A DNA stretch of 33,351 nt from Actinomyces culturomici (GTDB taxonomy: Bacteria; Actinomycetota; Actinomycetes; Actinomycetales; Actinomycetaceae): the NCBI RefSeq assembly GCF_900499005.1, contig NZ_LS991317.1, positions 383,216 to 416,566 on the forward strand, read 5' to 3'. The notes under the pieces are model-generated. The model did no database searches. It had not been told where the DNA came from and saw nothing but the letters and a program-made list of their open reading frames with translations. Position 1 is the first letter of the stretch. Every line of letters begins with the position of its first letter. This document shows, piece after piece, positions 12,754 through 19,820 of the stretch. The position numbers and the translations under genes were made by a program.

Positions 12754-13638
12754 TCAGCGTGATGAAGTGATCATGGCGTCGCGAATGCTCTGGGTCATGT
12801 GTGCCCCGTGATGGATAGCGGAAGCGCGTTCTGACGTGCTCCATTTGCGCGTGTGCTTGATCGCCTTGGCGCTGACAGGCCTTTCCTGCGAGGGGAGCCA
12901 GATCCTCGACTCATCAAGCGTTCGCTCGTTAAACACCGCCCCGAAGACGCTGGGGGCCCATGAGAATTCGTCAGAATCAGAGAAGTGGAAGTGAGTGGCG
13001 CGCGAAGCGATCGCGCACATCCAATCCGCGAACTGCACTGCCCCGTACCTGTGGCTCTCCAATTCCATCGGCACCTCGACGATTCGCTTCATCGACGGGT
13101 CGGGGGAGGCGTAGATGAATTGCGCGAGACTCGTGATCGCCTCCTCGCGGGGCATGGGTCCTCCTTTGTCGAGGAAGATCGTGAGATTCTCTCCGCGAAG
13201 ATCCGCATATCGGCACAAGCGGCGAACCGACTCAGTCAGGATCGCTCGCGTTCGATCAGCCGCACTCTGCCCTGTCTCCTTCTCCGTGCCGACTGGTTTC
13301 TCTTCGCCGTAGAAGAAAATCTTCCCGCCGAGCCTTGTCATGTAGTCCGCGAGATCGGAGATGAAATCGACCCTCTCCGGATACTTGCTGTAGGCGCCGG
13401 TCGTGAACATCTCAGCGCCCTTCTTCTCCCAGCGTCGAGGATGCTTCCCGGTCTTGACGATCTCCGACCTGAACTGTCGAGCCTTAACCTGCTCGAACTT
13501 CGCACCGAAAGGGCGAATCGCGGCCTCTGGCAACACGATCCCCGCATACCCGAACAGGGGGTGATCCTTGAATTTCTTGTGCGCCGTGCTGATGTACGGG
13601 CCTACGTGCCCGAACTCATCCAGATACGCGACAATCAC
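12754..13638 (-). CDS. DUF3800 family protein
   Basis: 294 residues from GTG 13638, preceded by GGGGGAGG with a short 4-base spacing. It has the DUF3800 marks: N-terminal strand IVAYLDEFGHVGPYI with acidic D7-E8, a central FLDKGG strand, and a C-terminal YGAVQFADWMCAIASRA where the ADxxxG-type helix normally sits. The family is predicted to have an RNase H-like fold with acidic residues, and its members often sit in prophages and near defence genes; activity is not established. It is convergent with the methylase and divergent from the ImmA/IrrE-type gene, so it has its own promoter. Confidence 0.85.
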   Translation of the reverse strand: MIVAYLDEFGHVGPYISTAHKKFKDHPLFGYAGIVLPEAAIRPFGAKFEQVKARQFRSEIVKTGKHPRRWEKKGAEMFTTGAYSKYPERVDFISDLADYMTRLGGKIFFYGEEKPVGTEKETGQSAADRTRAILTESVRRLCRYADLRGENLTIFLDKGGPMPREEAITSLAQFIYASPDPSMKRIVEVPMELESHRYGAVQFADWMCAIASRATHFHFSDSDEFSWAPSVFGAVFNERTLDESRIWLPSQERPVSAKAIKHTRKWSTSERASAIHHGAHMTQSIRDAMITSSR

Positions 13639-13745
13639 GTGACCTCCCCCAGATATGCGCGGAGGGCAGCCCAAGGCTGCCCTCCGGAGTTGGCGCGTGG
13701 TCCGCAAAGGAACTGCTACCCGCAACGCATGCTATTGACCGACAA

Positions 13746-13786
13746 GCGAGTGCGTCAAGCTGTCCTGGCAGCTCCTGCGCACTCGC
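13746..13786. repeat. Nested perfect inverted repeat in 13639-13827 gap
   Basis: GCGAGTGCG (13746-13754) pairs with CGCACTCGC (13778-13786), and inside it AGCTG (13758-13762) pairs with CAGCT (13769-13773). The whole can fold as a two-tier stem of 9 plus 5 pairs with a 6-base loop. No T-run follows, so it is not a standard terminator. A TTGACC lies just upstream (13735-13740). It may be an operator for the ImmA/IrrE-type gene or a small structured RNA. The rest of the gap shows nothing else. Confidence 0.6.
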
Positions 13787-13827
13787 AGTTCCCCCACATG
13801 CCCATGCCCCCGCGTATCCTCGCGCGC

Positions 13828-14244
13828 ATGTGGCACCCCTGGAAGGCCCTCCGCGAGCGCCTCGACCTCGCCCTCATCTGGACCGAGAACCTCCCGCGCA
13901 ACGTCCTGGGCGCCACTGATGGAACCCGCATATGGATGACCCCACGTCAGCTCCAAGCGGAACGGCGATGCACGCTCACCCACGAGCTCATCCACGTGGA
14001 ACGCGGACACGCCGGCTGCCAGCCTCCGGCCGTCGAACTCGAGGTCCGCGTCGAAGCAGCCCGCCGGCTCATCCCCTTCGACGACCTCGTCCGCGCGTGC
14101 CTCTGGGCCCGCGGCCCCCAAGAGCTCGCCGACGAACTCTGGGTCGATGAGGCCACCCTCGACGACAGGCTCACGCACCTCACCGAGGACGAGCGCACGG
14201 AGATCAACGCGGCGCTCGCCAGAAGGGACGCGCGCGACGCTTAG
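13828..14244 (+). CDS. ImmA/IrrE-type zinc metallopeptidase
   Basis: 138 residues from ATG 13828. The zinc motif HELIH is at residues 52-56 (THELIHVERGH), preceded by TRIWMTPRQLQAERRCTL as in the DUF955/IrrE family. A C-terminal part carries an HTH-like stretch (ELADELWVDEATLDDRLTHL). ImmA proteases cleave phage or ICE repressors to trigger induction; the XRE gene at 9086 would be the expected partner, although it is 4 kb away. No Shine-Dalgarno is present. TATCCT (13815-13820) ends seven bases before ATG 13828, suggesting a leaderless transcript. In-frame ATGs at 13798 and 13804 are alternatives. The stop overlaps the integrase stop on the other strand. Confidence 0.82.
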   Translation: MWHPWKALRERLDLALIWTENLPRNVLGATDGTRIWMTPRQLQAERRCTLTHELIHVERGHAGCQPPAVELEVRVEAARRLIPFDDLVRACLWARGPQELADELWVDEATLDDRLTHLTEDERTEINAALARRDARDA

Positions 14245-15437
14245 CCTGCCGCCGGCAGCAACTGGGGGAGCGCGGTCGCCATCGCCATCTCCGTCGCGTC
14301 GGCCGCGATTCTGCCGGCGTCGGGGACGAGGTGCCCGTACACGTTGACGGTCGTCTCTATCGACTCGTGGCCCATCCTGTACTGGACGATGTGAATCGGG
14401 ACCCCGGCACCCAGGAGCATCGACGCGTGCGTGTGCCGTAGATCGTGAATCCTCGGGCGCGGATCGAGCTTCGCCTTCGCGATCGCCTTCGCCCACACGT
14501 TCTCGGAGAACCACTCCGGCCGCAGCCTGCCCCCGTTCGGCCCCTGGAAGACGAGCCCCTTGCCCGCCGAGGCCGCGAGCGCCTCGAGCTCGTCGACGAG
14601 TGAGCGGGGGAGTGAGACCGTGCGCTTCGACTTCTTCGACTTCGGTGGTCCGATGTGATGGCCGGTCTTGCCGCGCTTCCAGGCGCGCTCGACGCGGACT
14701 GTGGGCGGTGTCGAGTCGAAGTCGAAGTCGGAGGCGTACAGGGCCGTCGCTTCGCCCCAGCGCAGGCCCGTGGCGAGGAGGAAGGCGACGAGTGTTTGCC
14801 ACCGGGCTGGTGTCGCGCTGAGGAGGTCGAGGCGCTGCCTCGTCGTGAGGAAGACGGGGCTGCGCTTCTGGTGAGCGGCCGGCAGGCGGACGCCCTTGGC
14901 CGGATTGCGCGCGAGGGCGCCGGAGTCGACCTGGAGGGAGAGGACCGAGGAGAAGAGCCCCTGGATGTTCGCGATCGTCTTCGTCGACAGGTAGTCCGGC
15001 TCGACGGTCTTGTCGCGCTTTCGGCGCCGGATGGAGGGGAGGGTCTCCTTCTTGCGCAGTGACGCGATCCACTTCTCGACCTGCGGCCGTCCGACCTGCC
15101 CGATCGGCCAGTCGTCGAAGGTCGGGCCGATGTGCAGGGCCCAGGTCGTCTCGTACTTGGCGACCGTGCCCTCCTCGGCGTAGGAGGAGACGTGGTCGAC
15201 GAACTGGGTGAAGGCGTCGCGGCAGGTGAGGACTCCCTCGTCGCCCGCGAGCGTCGTTGCCTCGCGGATCTGGCGCGCCGCGAGTGGGCCGACGCGGTCG
15301 ATGAGGGCGCAGAAGGCGAGCGCCTCCCTGTAGGTGTCGAAACGGTCCGAGGTCGGCGTGCCACCGGGGGTGAGCCTGTACTGGACCCGGAAGAGAACGG
15401 CGCCGCCCTTCGTGCGTACGGGTGACGGAGTGGGCAT
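14241..15437 (-). CDS. int: Tyrosine-recombinase integrase
   Basis: 398 residues from ATG 15437 (GAGG nine bases upstream; ATG 15461 would add eight residues). An N-terminal arm-binding region is followed by a SAM-like core-binding domain (about 75-170, FTQFVDHVSSYAEEGTVAKYETTWALHIGP) and the catalytic domain. The catalytic set is complete: R in TGLRWGEA (226), H and R in HDLRHTHAS (331, 334), H in GHESIET (357) and nucleophile Y in VYGH (367). It integrates and excises the prophage at the adjacent tRNA-Leu gene. It is convergent with the ImmA/IrrE-type gene; the two stop codons overlap. Confidence 0.95.
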   Translation of the reverse strand: MPTPSPVRTKGGAVLFRVQYRLTPGGTPTSDRFDTYREALAFCALIDRVGPLAARQIREATTLAGDEGVLTCRDAFTQFVDHVSSYAEEGTVAKYETTWALHIGPTFDDWPIGQVGRPQVEKWIASLRKKETLPSIRRRKRDKTVEPDYLSTKTIANIQGLFSSVLSLQVDSGALARNPAKGVRLPAAHQKRSPVFLTTRQRLDLLSATPARWQTLVAFLLATGLRWGEATALYASDFDFDSTPPTVRVERAWKRGKTGHHIGPPKSKKSKRTVSLPRSLVDELEALAASAGKGLVFQGPNGGRLRPEWFSENVWAKAIAKAKLDPRPRIHDLRHTHASMLLGAGVPIHIVQYRMGHESIETTVNVYGHLVPDAGRIAADATEMAMATALPQLLPAAG

Positions 15438-15462
15438 GGTGAACCGCCTCGCAAAGGCCATC

Positions 15463-15529
15463 CAAGACCGTCAACAATCCGTCAAGACGACCCCTTGCAC
15501 TGGCCATCTGTAGTCTTGCTGTAGTCTTG
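15463..15529. promoter_or_regulatory. Probable integrase arm-type binding sites
   Basis: Between the integrase and the tRNA lie repeated CAAGAC/GTCTTG elements. CAAGAC occurs at 15463-15468 and 15483-15488, each with an adjoining CCGTCAA (15468-15474, 15479-15485). The 11-mer CTGTAGTCTTG is repeated in tandem at 15508-15518 and 15519-15529. Number, spacing and position fit arm sites of a tyrosine integrase; they also overlap the integrase promoter, so they may autoregulate it. Confidence 0.6.
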
Positions 15530-15548
15530 GCGCTTTTGGCACCCCGAC

Positions 15549-15573
15549 TTTTCCGCAGAATTCTGCGGGAAAA
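15549..15573. repeat. 25-bp palindrome beside the tRNA 3' end
   Basis: TTTTCCGCAGAA (15549-15560) is followed directly by its inverse TTCTGCGGGAAAA (15561-15573), with one extra G. Placed three bases from the tRNA CCA end on the phage side. The A and T tracts are on the wrong sides for a rho-independent terminator of the tRNA. It could be a core-flanking integrase or excisionase site, or an unusual tRNA terminator. Confidence 0.65.
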
Positions 15574-15575
15574 CC

Positions 15576-15610
15576 TGGTGCGCGAGAGGGGAGTTGAACC
15601 CCTACCCCAT
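15576..15610. other. Probable attR/attL core within the tRNA 3' half
   Basis: By analogy with other tRNA-targeted tyrosine integrases, the crossover core should be the 3' part of the tRNA (T arm to CCA). The partner copy would lie beyond the left edge, so the exact limits cannot be read here. Confidence 0.45.
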
Positions 15611-15662
15611 CACTGGGACACGGACCTGAACCGTGCGCGTCTGCCTATTCCGCCACTCGCGC
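15576..15662 (-). tRNA. tRNA-Leu (CAG)
   Basis: Minus-strand cloverleaf. The acceptor stem GCGCGAG pairs with CTCGCGC, with discriminator A and encoded CCA (15576-15578). The anticodon stem CACGG/CCGTG encloses loop TTCAGGT, giving anticodon CAG. A long variable arm (about CCCAGTGATGGGG) marks a class II leucine tRNA, and the T arm has GTTCAACTC. The 3' end faces the integrase, the usual geometry for a prophage inserted in a tRNA, with the phage copy restoring the 3' sequence. Confidence 0.95.
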
Positions 15663-15672
15663 GTGCGTGGAA

Positions 15673-15701
15673 AGGCTACGGGGACCGGCGGGCCGCGTCA
15701 A
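15673..15701 (-). promoter_or_regulatory. tRNA-Leu promoter
   Basis: On the minus strand TTGACG (15701-15696), a 17-base spacer and TAGCCT (15678-15673) lead to a start a few bases before the tRNA 5' end at 15662. The rest of the 15663-15842 gap shows no gene. Confidence 0.7.
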
Positions 15702-15842
15702 ATGAGGGCCGATCGGCGATCCGCGCGATTCAGCGGAATCCCGGGGAAGAAGCCGACGGGCGTGCGATCTCACAGGCCGGAGGCGCGCGGGCGCCCGGCG
15801 GCGTCACCGCGATCGAGGAGTGCCGAGCCCCGCCCGGCGGTC

Positions 15843-16616
15843 CTAGAGGAGGACGTGCGCCGCGACGATCGCGCCTGCGGCGAGGATCCCGACGAGGGCG
15901 GCGACGAGGTCCCGGCCGGCGAGGCGCGGCCGTGAGTCCTCGAGGGGCTCGAGGCCGCCGCGCATCGACATCGCCCGACCCGTGTCGCGGGCGGCCCGCG
16001 AGGCGGCGGAGAGGCATGCGGTGGTGACGTCGACGGCGAGGCGGAGCAGGGTGCCGGGCGTCGCCCTCGTCCATTCGTCGCCCATCCGGAGCTTCGCGGT
16101 GTCGACGACGGCCTGCGCCTGGTCGCCGAGGACGGGGAGGGCGCGCAGGGCGAGCCCCATGATCCGCGCCCACTCGTCGACGGGCAGCCCGACGCGGCGC
16201 AGGGGGCGCAGGAGGGAGCGCAGGGCGCCCGCGAGGCGCGCGGTCGACGAGGTCCACAGGAGGAGCGCCGTTCCCCAGAGGACGACGGTCGTGAGGGCCA
16301 TGAGCCGGACGAAGTACCAGAATCCTCCGCCGAGCGAGGCGCCGATGAGTCCGCCGACGACGCCTCCCCAGAACCACGGCGCCGGGATGGGGATCGCGCT
16401 CGGGGGGACCTTCGCGAGGAGGGACGCTCCGGCGAGGACGAGGCCGAGGACGCCGAGCGTCCACCACGACGGCCACACGAGGAGCAGCGTCGTGAGGACC
16501 GTCCACACGACGATGAGGACCTCGGGCGCGACGCGCGAGAGCACTGACGACCAGGGGAGGGGCCGCGGGAGGGAGAATCCGATCGAGCGGCGCGATCGGG
16601 ATCCGCGCGCGCTCAT
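15843..16616 (-). CDS. ECF transporter T component (EcfT/CbiQ type)
   Basis: 257 residues from ATG 16616, overlapping the stop of the ATPase gene (ATGA). Several hydrophobic helices occur in the first half (VLIVVWTVLTTLLLVWPSWWTLGVLGLVL, WFWGGVVGGLIGASLGGGFWYFVRLMALTTVVLW) and a last one at the C-terminus (LVAALVGILAAGAIVAAHVLL). The ECF-T helical motif region appears as RIMGLALRALPVL and TAKLRMGDEWTRA...AARDTGRAMSMRG, resembling the Ala-Arg-Gly coupling motifs of T components. It would couple ATPases to an S component for vitamin or metal uptake. Confidence 0.82.
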   Translation of the reverse strand: MSARGSRSRRSIGFSLPRPLPWSSVLSRVAPEVLIVVWTVLTTLLLVWPSWWTLGVLGLVLAGASLLAKVPPSAIPIPAPWFWGGVVGGLIGASLGGGFWYFVRLMALTTVVLWGTALLLWTSSTARLAGALRSLLRPLRRVGLPVDEWARIMGLALRALPVLGDQAQAVVDTAKLRMGDEWTRATPGTLLRLAVDVTTACLSAASRAARDTGRAMSMRGGLEPLEDSRPRLAGRDLVAALVGILAAGAIVAAHVLL

Positions 16617-18193
16617 GAGAGGACCCCGTCGGCGAGGGCGAGCCGCTCGTCGCACAGCGGCCCGAGGTCGGCGACGTCGTGGGAGATGACGACGAGGCCG
16701 ATGCCGGCGCGCTTCCGCGCGGCGAGGACGTCGACGAGGATGGCCCGCGACTCGGCGTCGAGTCCGGCCATCGGCTCGTCGAGGACGAGGGCGACCGGAT
16801 CGGACGCGAGGAGGCCGGCGAGGGCGACGCGCCGCATCTGGCCGCCGGAGAGTTCGTCGACGCCCCGGCGAGAGAGGGAGGCGTCGAGCCCGACCTCGGC
16901 GAGCGCTCGCTCGATGAGGGCCTGCGCGGCTCCGGGTTCGAGGCCGCGGCCCTTGCGGCCGCGGCCGGTGCCCACCGAGGGCCCGTACCCGGCCGCCGAG
17001 AGGATGTCGAGGCCGACGGTGGGCCGCTGGAGCTGAAGTCTCGCGAATTGGCGGGAGAGGGCGACGTCGCCGACGCGGAAGCGCATGTCGCGCCCTCCGA
17101 GCGTGCAGCGGCCGCGACTGGGGGTCATGAGCCCGGTGAGGATGCGGGCGAGCGTCGACTTGCCCGACCCGTTCGCCCCCGTAATGAGGAGCGCCGACCC
17201 GGGCGAGACGATGAGCGAGGCATCGGAGAGGACCTCGTGCTCCCAGGGCGTGCCCGCGTCGTAGGCGTGTCCGACGCGATCGGCCCACAGGTGCTCGACG
17301 GGCCCGTTCCACGCGGGCGCGCTCGCGGTGGGCGTCCAGGGCGCGGGGCGTGCGACCGGATCGGAGGAGGCGGGGCGATGGACTGCGGGGTCGACGCGCT
17401 CCTCGGCCTGCCCGTGCATCGCGCCGTCACGAGGTCGGGGCCGCGCGTCCGACGAGGGGGAGTGGGGGAGCGCCGAGCGCACGGGATCGCCCGCCCGGGA
17501 GGAATCCGTCGAGTCGGGGGAGGCGCCCGCGGAAGCGCCGACGCCGCGCGGTCGGGACGCGCCGCGCTCGTCCGGCCCCCCGGTGACGGCGGGCGTCCGC
17601 GCCGTGGCGTCGTCCGGCGAGCCGTCGAATACGACGCGCCCGGCGTCGACTCGGACGAGCCGGTCGGCGCCCTCCGCCTCGGAGGCGTCGTGGGTGATGT
17701 GGACGACCGCGGTGCCGCGCGAGGGGAGGGAGGCGAGGACTTCGAGGAGCTCCCGGCGCCCCTCGGGGTCGATCATCGCCGTCGACTCGTCGGAGATGAG
17801 GAGCACGGGGAGGAGCGCGAGGAGCGCCCACGAGAGCCCCGCCCCGAGGAGTCCGACGCCGACGCCGGCGGCGAGGACCCCGGGGAGGCGGGCCCCGCGG
17901 CGGCGCAGCGCTCCGACGACGAGGCCGACGAGGACGGTCTGCGCGACGGTCCACGCGGTCGGCAGCCCGCCAATCGCCGCGGACATAAGGATCGTGACGG
18001 CCGCGGCGCCGAGGCCGGCGCGCGCCCGGAAGCGGGAGGCGACCATCGCGATGGGGACGGCGGCGCCGACCTGGAAGACGATGTTGAGAACGGGCATGAC
18101 GGAGGCGAGCAGCCCGAGCGCGACGGCGAGGCCGGCAAGGATGCCGGCCGTCGCGATCTCGACGGGCGCGAGCGGTCTCCGTCGGCGCGTCAT
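16613..18193 (-). CDS. ECF S-component/ATPase fusion with apparent internal deletion
   Basis: 526 residues. Residues 7-130 are membrane helices of an S component (VEIATAGILAGLAVALGLLASVMPVLNIVFQVGAAVPIAM... LSWALLALLPV). At about residue 131 the sequence changes to the rear half of an ABC ATPase: LLISDESTAMIDPEG (Walker B and D-loop, 131-145) and HITHD (H168), with no Walker A or LSGGQ ahead. A Ser/Pro/Ala linker (about 195-295) follows, then a complete second ATPase: GANGSGKST (340-348), LSGGQ (449-453), VLDEP (471-475), SHD (505-507). A deletion joining the S-component gene to EcfA1 in frame explains this. One functional ATPase and a truncated S part remain; transport is doubtful. Confidence 0.8.
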   Translation of the reverse strand: MTRRRRPLAPVEIATAGILAGLAVALGLLASVMPVLNIVFQVGAAVPIAMVASRFRARAGLGAAAVTILMSAAIGGLPTAWTVAQTVLVGLVVGALRRRGARLPGVLAAGVGVGLLGAGLSWALLALLPVLLISDESTAMIDPEGRRELLEVLASLPSRGTAVVHITHDASEAEGADRLVRVDAGRVVFDGSPDDATARTPAVTGGPDERGASRPRGVGASAGASPDSTDSSRAGDPVRSALPHSPSSDARPRPRDGAMHGQAEERVDPAVHRPASSDPVARPAPWTPTASAPAWNGPVEHLWADRVGHAYDAGTPWEHEVLSDASLIVSPGSALLITGANGSGKSTLARILTGLMTPSRGRCTLGGRDMRFRVGDVALSRQFARLQLQRPTVGLDILSAAGYGPSVGTGRGRKGRGLEPGAAQALIERALAEVGLDASLSRRGVDELSGGQMRRVALAGLLASDPVALVLDEPMAGLDAESRAILVDVLAARKRAGIGLVVISHDVADLGPLCDERLALADGVLS

Positions 18194-18361
18194 GGTCCCC
18201 AGTGTGCCCCCCGCCTGGGACCTTCGGCACTTCGAAAGGTCCCGGCCCCCGAGCTCCGCGCCTCCGGGAGCGGCCCCGGCCTCGTCATTCCCGCCCGGTC
18301 CGTGTGATGCGCGGCATAGGCTGGCAGCACCGTCGGCTGGAAGACAACGAGGTCTCGATCA

Positions 18362-19819
18362 ATGGTCCGCTCCCATCACTCGCCGCTGCAGGTGAACCCG
18401 CGCTCCGCGCAGAATATGACGACCCGCCAGAAGAAGGAGCGCAGGGGCCCGAGCCCCGTCAAGCTCTTCGGACAGATCGGCGCGGTCGTCGCCATCGTCG
18501 CATTCCTCTTCATCCGGCTCCCCGGACTCGAGGTCGAGGGGTCGAGGATGTTCGGCATCTTCCTCGCCGCGATCCTCCTGTGGGTGACGGAGGCGATCCC
18601 CCTGTCGGCGACGGCGGCGCTCGTCATCTTCCTCGAGGTCCTCTTCATCTCCGACCACGCGGTGATCCCGGTCGCCGAGGAGGCGCCGAAGTACACGGTG
18701 TTCTTCGGGGCGCTCGCGAATCCGGTGATCATCCTCTTCCTCGGCGGATTCATGCTCGCCGACGGCGCCGCGAAGTACAAGGTCGACCGGGCGCTCTCCG
18801 CCGTCCTTCTCAAGCCCTTCCTCGGCAAGCCGCGCCTCACGGTCATGGGCGTCATGCTCATCACCGCCCTCATGAGCATGTTCATGTCGAACACGGCGAC
18901 GACGGCGACGATGTTCGCGGTGATGATGCCGGTGATCATGGCCCTGCCCGAGGGGCGGGCCCGCACCGGCATCGCCCTGTCGATCCCCGTCGCCGCGAAC
19001 GTCGGCGGCATGGGCACGCCCGTCGGCACCCCGCCGAACGCCATCGCGCTCGGCGCCCTCCAGACCGCCGGGATCTCCGTGACCTTCCTCGACTGGATGC
19101 TCGCCGCCGTCCCGCTCATGCTCATCGTCCTCGCGGTCTCCTGGATCTTCATCTCTTGGCGCTACGTCCCCAAGGACGCGAAGTTCGACATCGACACCTC
19201 CGCGACGTTCGACACCTCGCGCAACGCGAAGATCTTCTACGTCGTCTCCGTCCTCACGATCCTCCTGTGGATGACGGAGTCCCTCCACGGCATCTCCTCG
19301 AACGTCGTCGGCTTCCTTCCCGTCGTCGCCCTCATGGTGACGAAGGTGATGGGCGGCGACGACCTGCGCGCCCTCGACTGGCCGGTCCTCTGGCTCGTCG
19401 CCGGCGGCATCGCCCTCGGCTCGGGCGTCGGCGAGACCGGGCTCGACGCCTGGCTCCTCGGGTCGATCCAGTGGGGCGCGATCCCGACGCTCCTCCTCAT
19501 CCTCGTTCTCGCCCTCGTCGGATGGGTGACCTCGAACGTCATCTCCCACTCGGCGTCCGCGAACCTCCTCATCCCCATGGGCATGGGCCTCGCGATGACG
19601 ATCTCGACGCCCGCCGCGGAGATCGCGATCGTCCTCGCGCTCGGCTGCTCGCTCGGCATGTGCCTCCCGATTTCGACGCCGCCGAACGCGATCGCCTACT
19701 CGACGGGGACGACTCCGACGAAGGAGATGGCGATCGTCGGCGCGGTCGTCGGCGTCACCGGCGTCCTCCTCCTCGCCTTCGTCGCGCCGCTCACCTGGGG
19801 CCCGCTCGGGGTGTTCTGA
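18362..19819 (+). CDS. DASS-family (SLC13) sodium/dicarboxylate symporter
   Basis: 485 residues, usual length, with about 11-12 hydrophobic helices. It carries the paired family motifs: SNTATTATMF near 178 and NVGGMGTPVGTPPNAIAL near 220 in the first repeat, and SHSASANLLIP near 400 and CLPISTPPNAIAYSTG near 435 in the second. These Ser-Asn-Thr and TPPN elements bind sodium and carboxylates such as succinate, malate or citrate. GAGG nine bases before ATG 18362 supports that start; ATG 18416 is possible. The sensor kinase gene follows one base after the stop, so transporter and two-component pair form one operon, perhaps with the transporter as cosensor. Confidence 0.9.
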   Translation: MVRSHHSPLQVNPRSAQNMTTRQKKERRGPSPVKLFGQIGAVVAIVAFLFIRLPGLEVEGSRMFGIFLAAILLWVTEAIPLSATAALVIFLEVLFISDHAVIPVAEEAPKYTVFFGALANPVIILFLGGFMLADGAAKYKVDRALSAVLLKPFLGKPRLTVMGVMLITALMSMFMSNTATTATMFAVMMPVIMALPEGRARTGIALSIPVAANVGGMGTPVGTPPNAIALGALQTAGISVTFLDWMLAAVPLMLIVLAVSWIFISWRYVPKDAKFDIDTSATFDTSRNAKIFYVVSVLTILLWMTESLHGISSNVVGFLPVVALMVTKVMGGDDLRALDWPVLWLVAGGIALGSGVGETGLDAWLLGSIQWGAIPTLLLILVLALVGWVTSNVISHSASANLLIPMGMGLAMTISTPAAEIAIVLALGCSLGMCLPISTPPNAIAYSTGTTPTKEMAIVGAVVGVTGVLLLAFVAPLTWGPLGVF

Positions 19820-19820
19820 G

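Noticed and set aside
12985-13827. Long upstream extension of the ImmA/IrrE frame
   Set aside because: It is antisense to the DUF3800 gene and lacks domain-like sequence; the real protein begins near 13828 (or 13798).
15549-15573. Palindrome as a rho-independent terminator of the tRNA
   Set aside because: The U-run would precede the stem rather than follow it in the transcribed direction.
15843-17312. 489-residue frame joining the EcfT gene with sequence antisense-like in frame upstream
   Set aside because: Only the part from ATG 16616 has EcfT character; the Arg/Pro-rich front is an out-of-frame reading of the ATPase gene.
16679-18307. 542-residue plus-strand frame opposite the ECF fusion gene
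   Set aside because: Asp/Gly/Arg-rich antisense shadow with no motifs, while the minus strand has clear ABC motifs.
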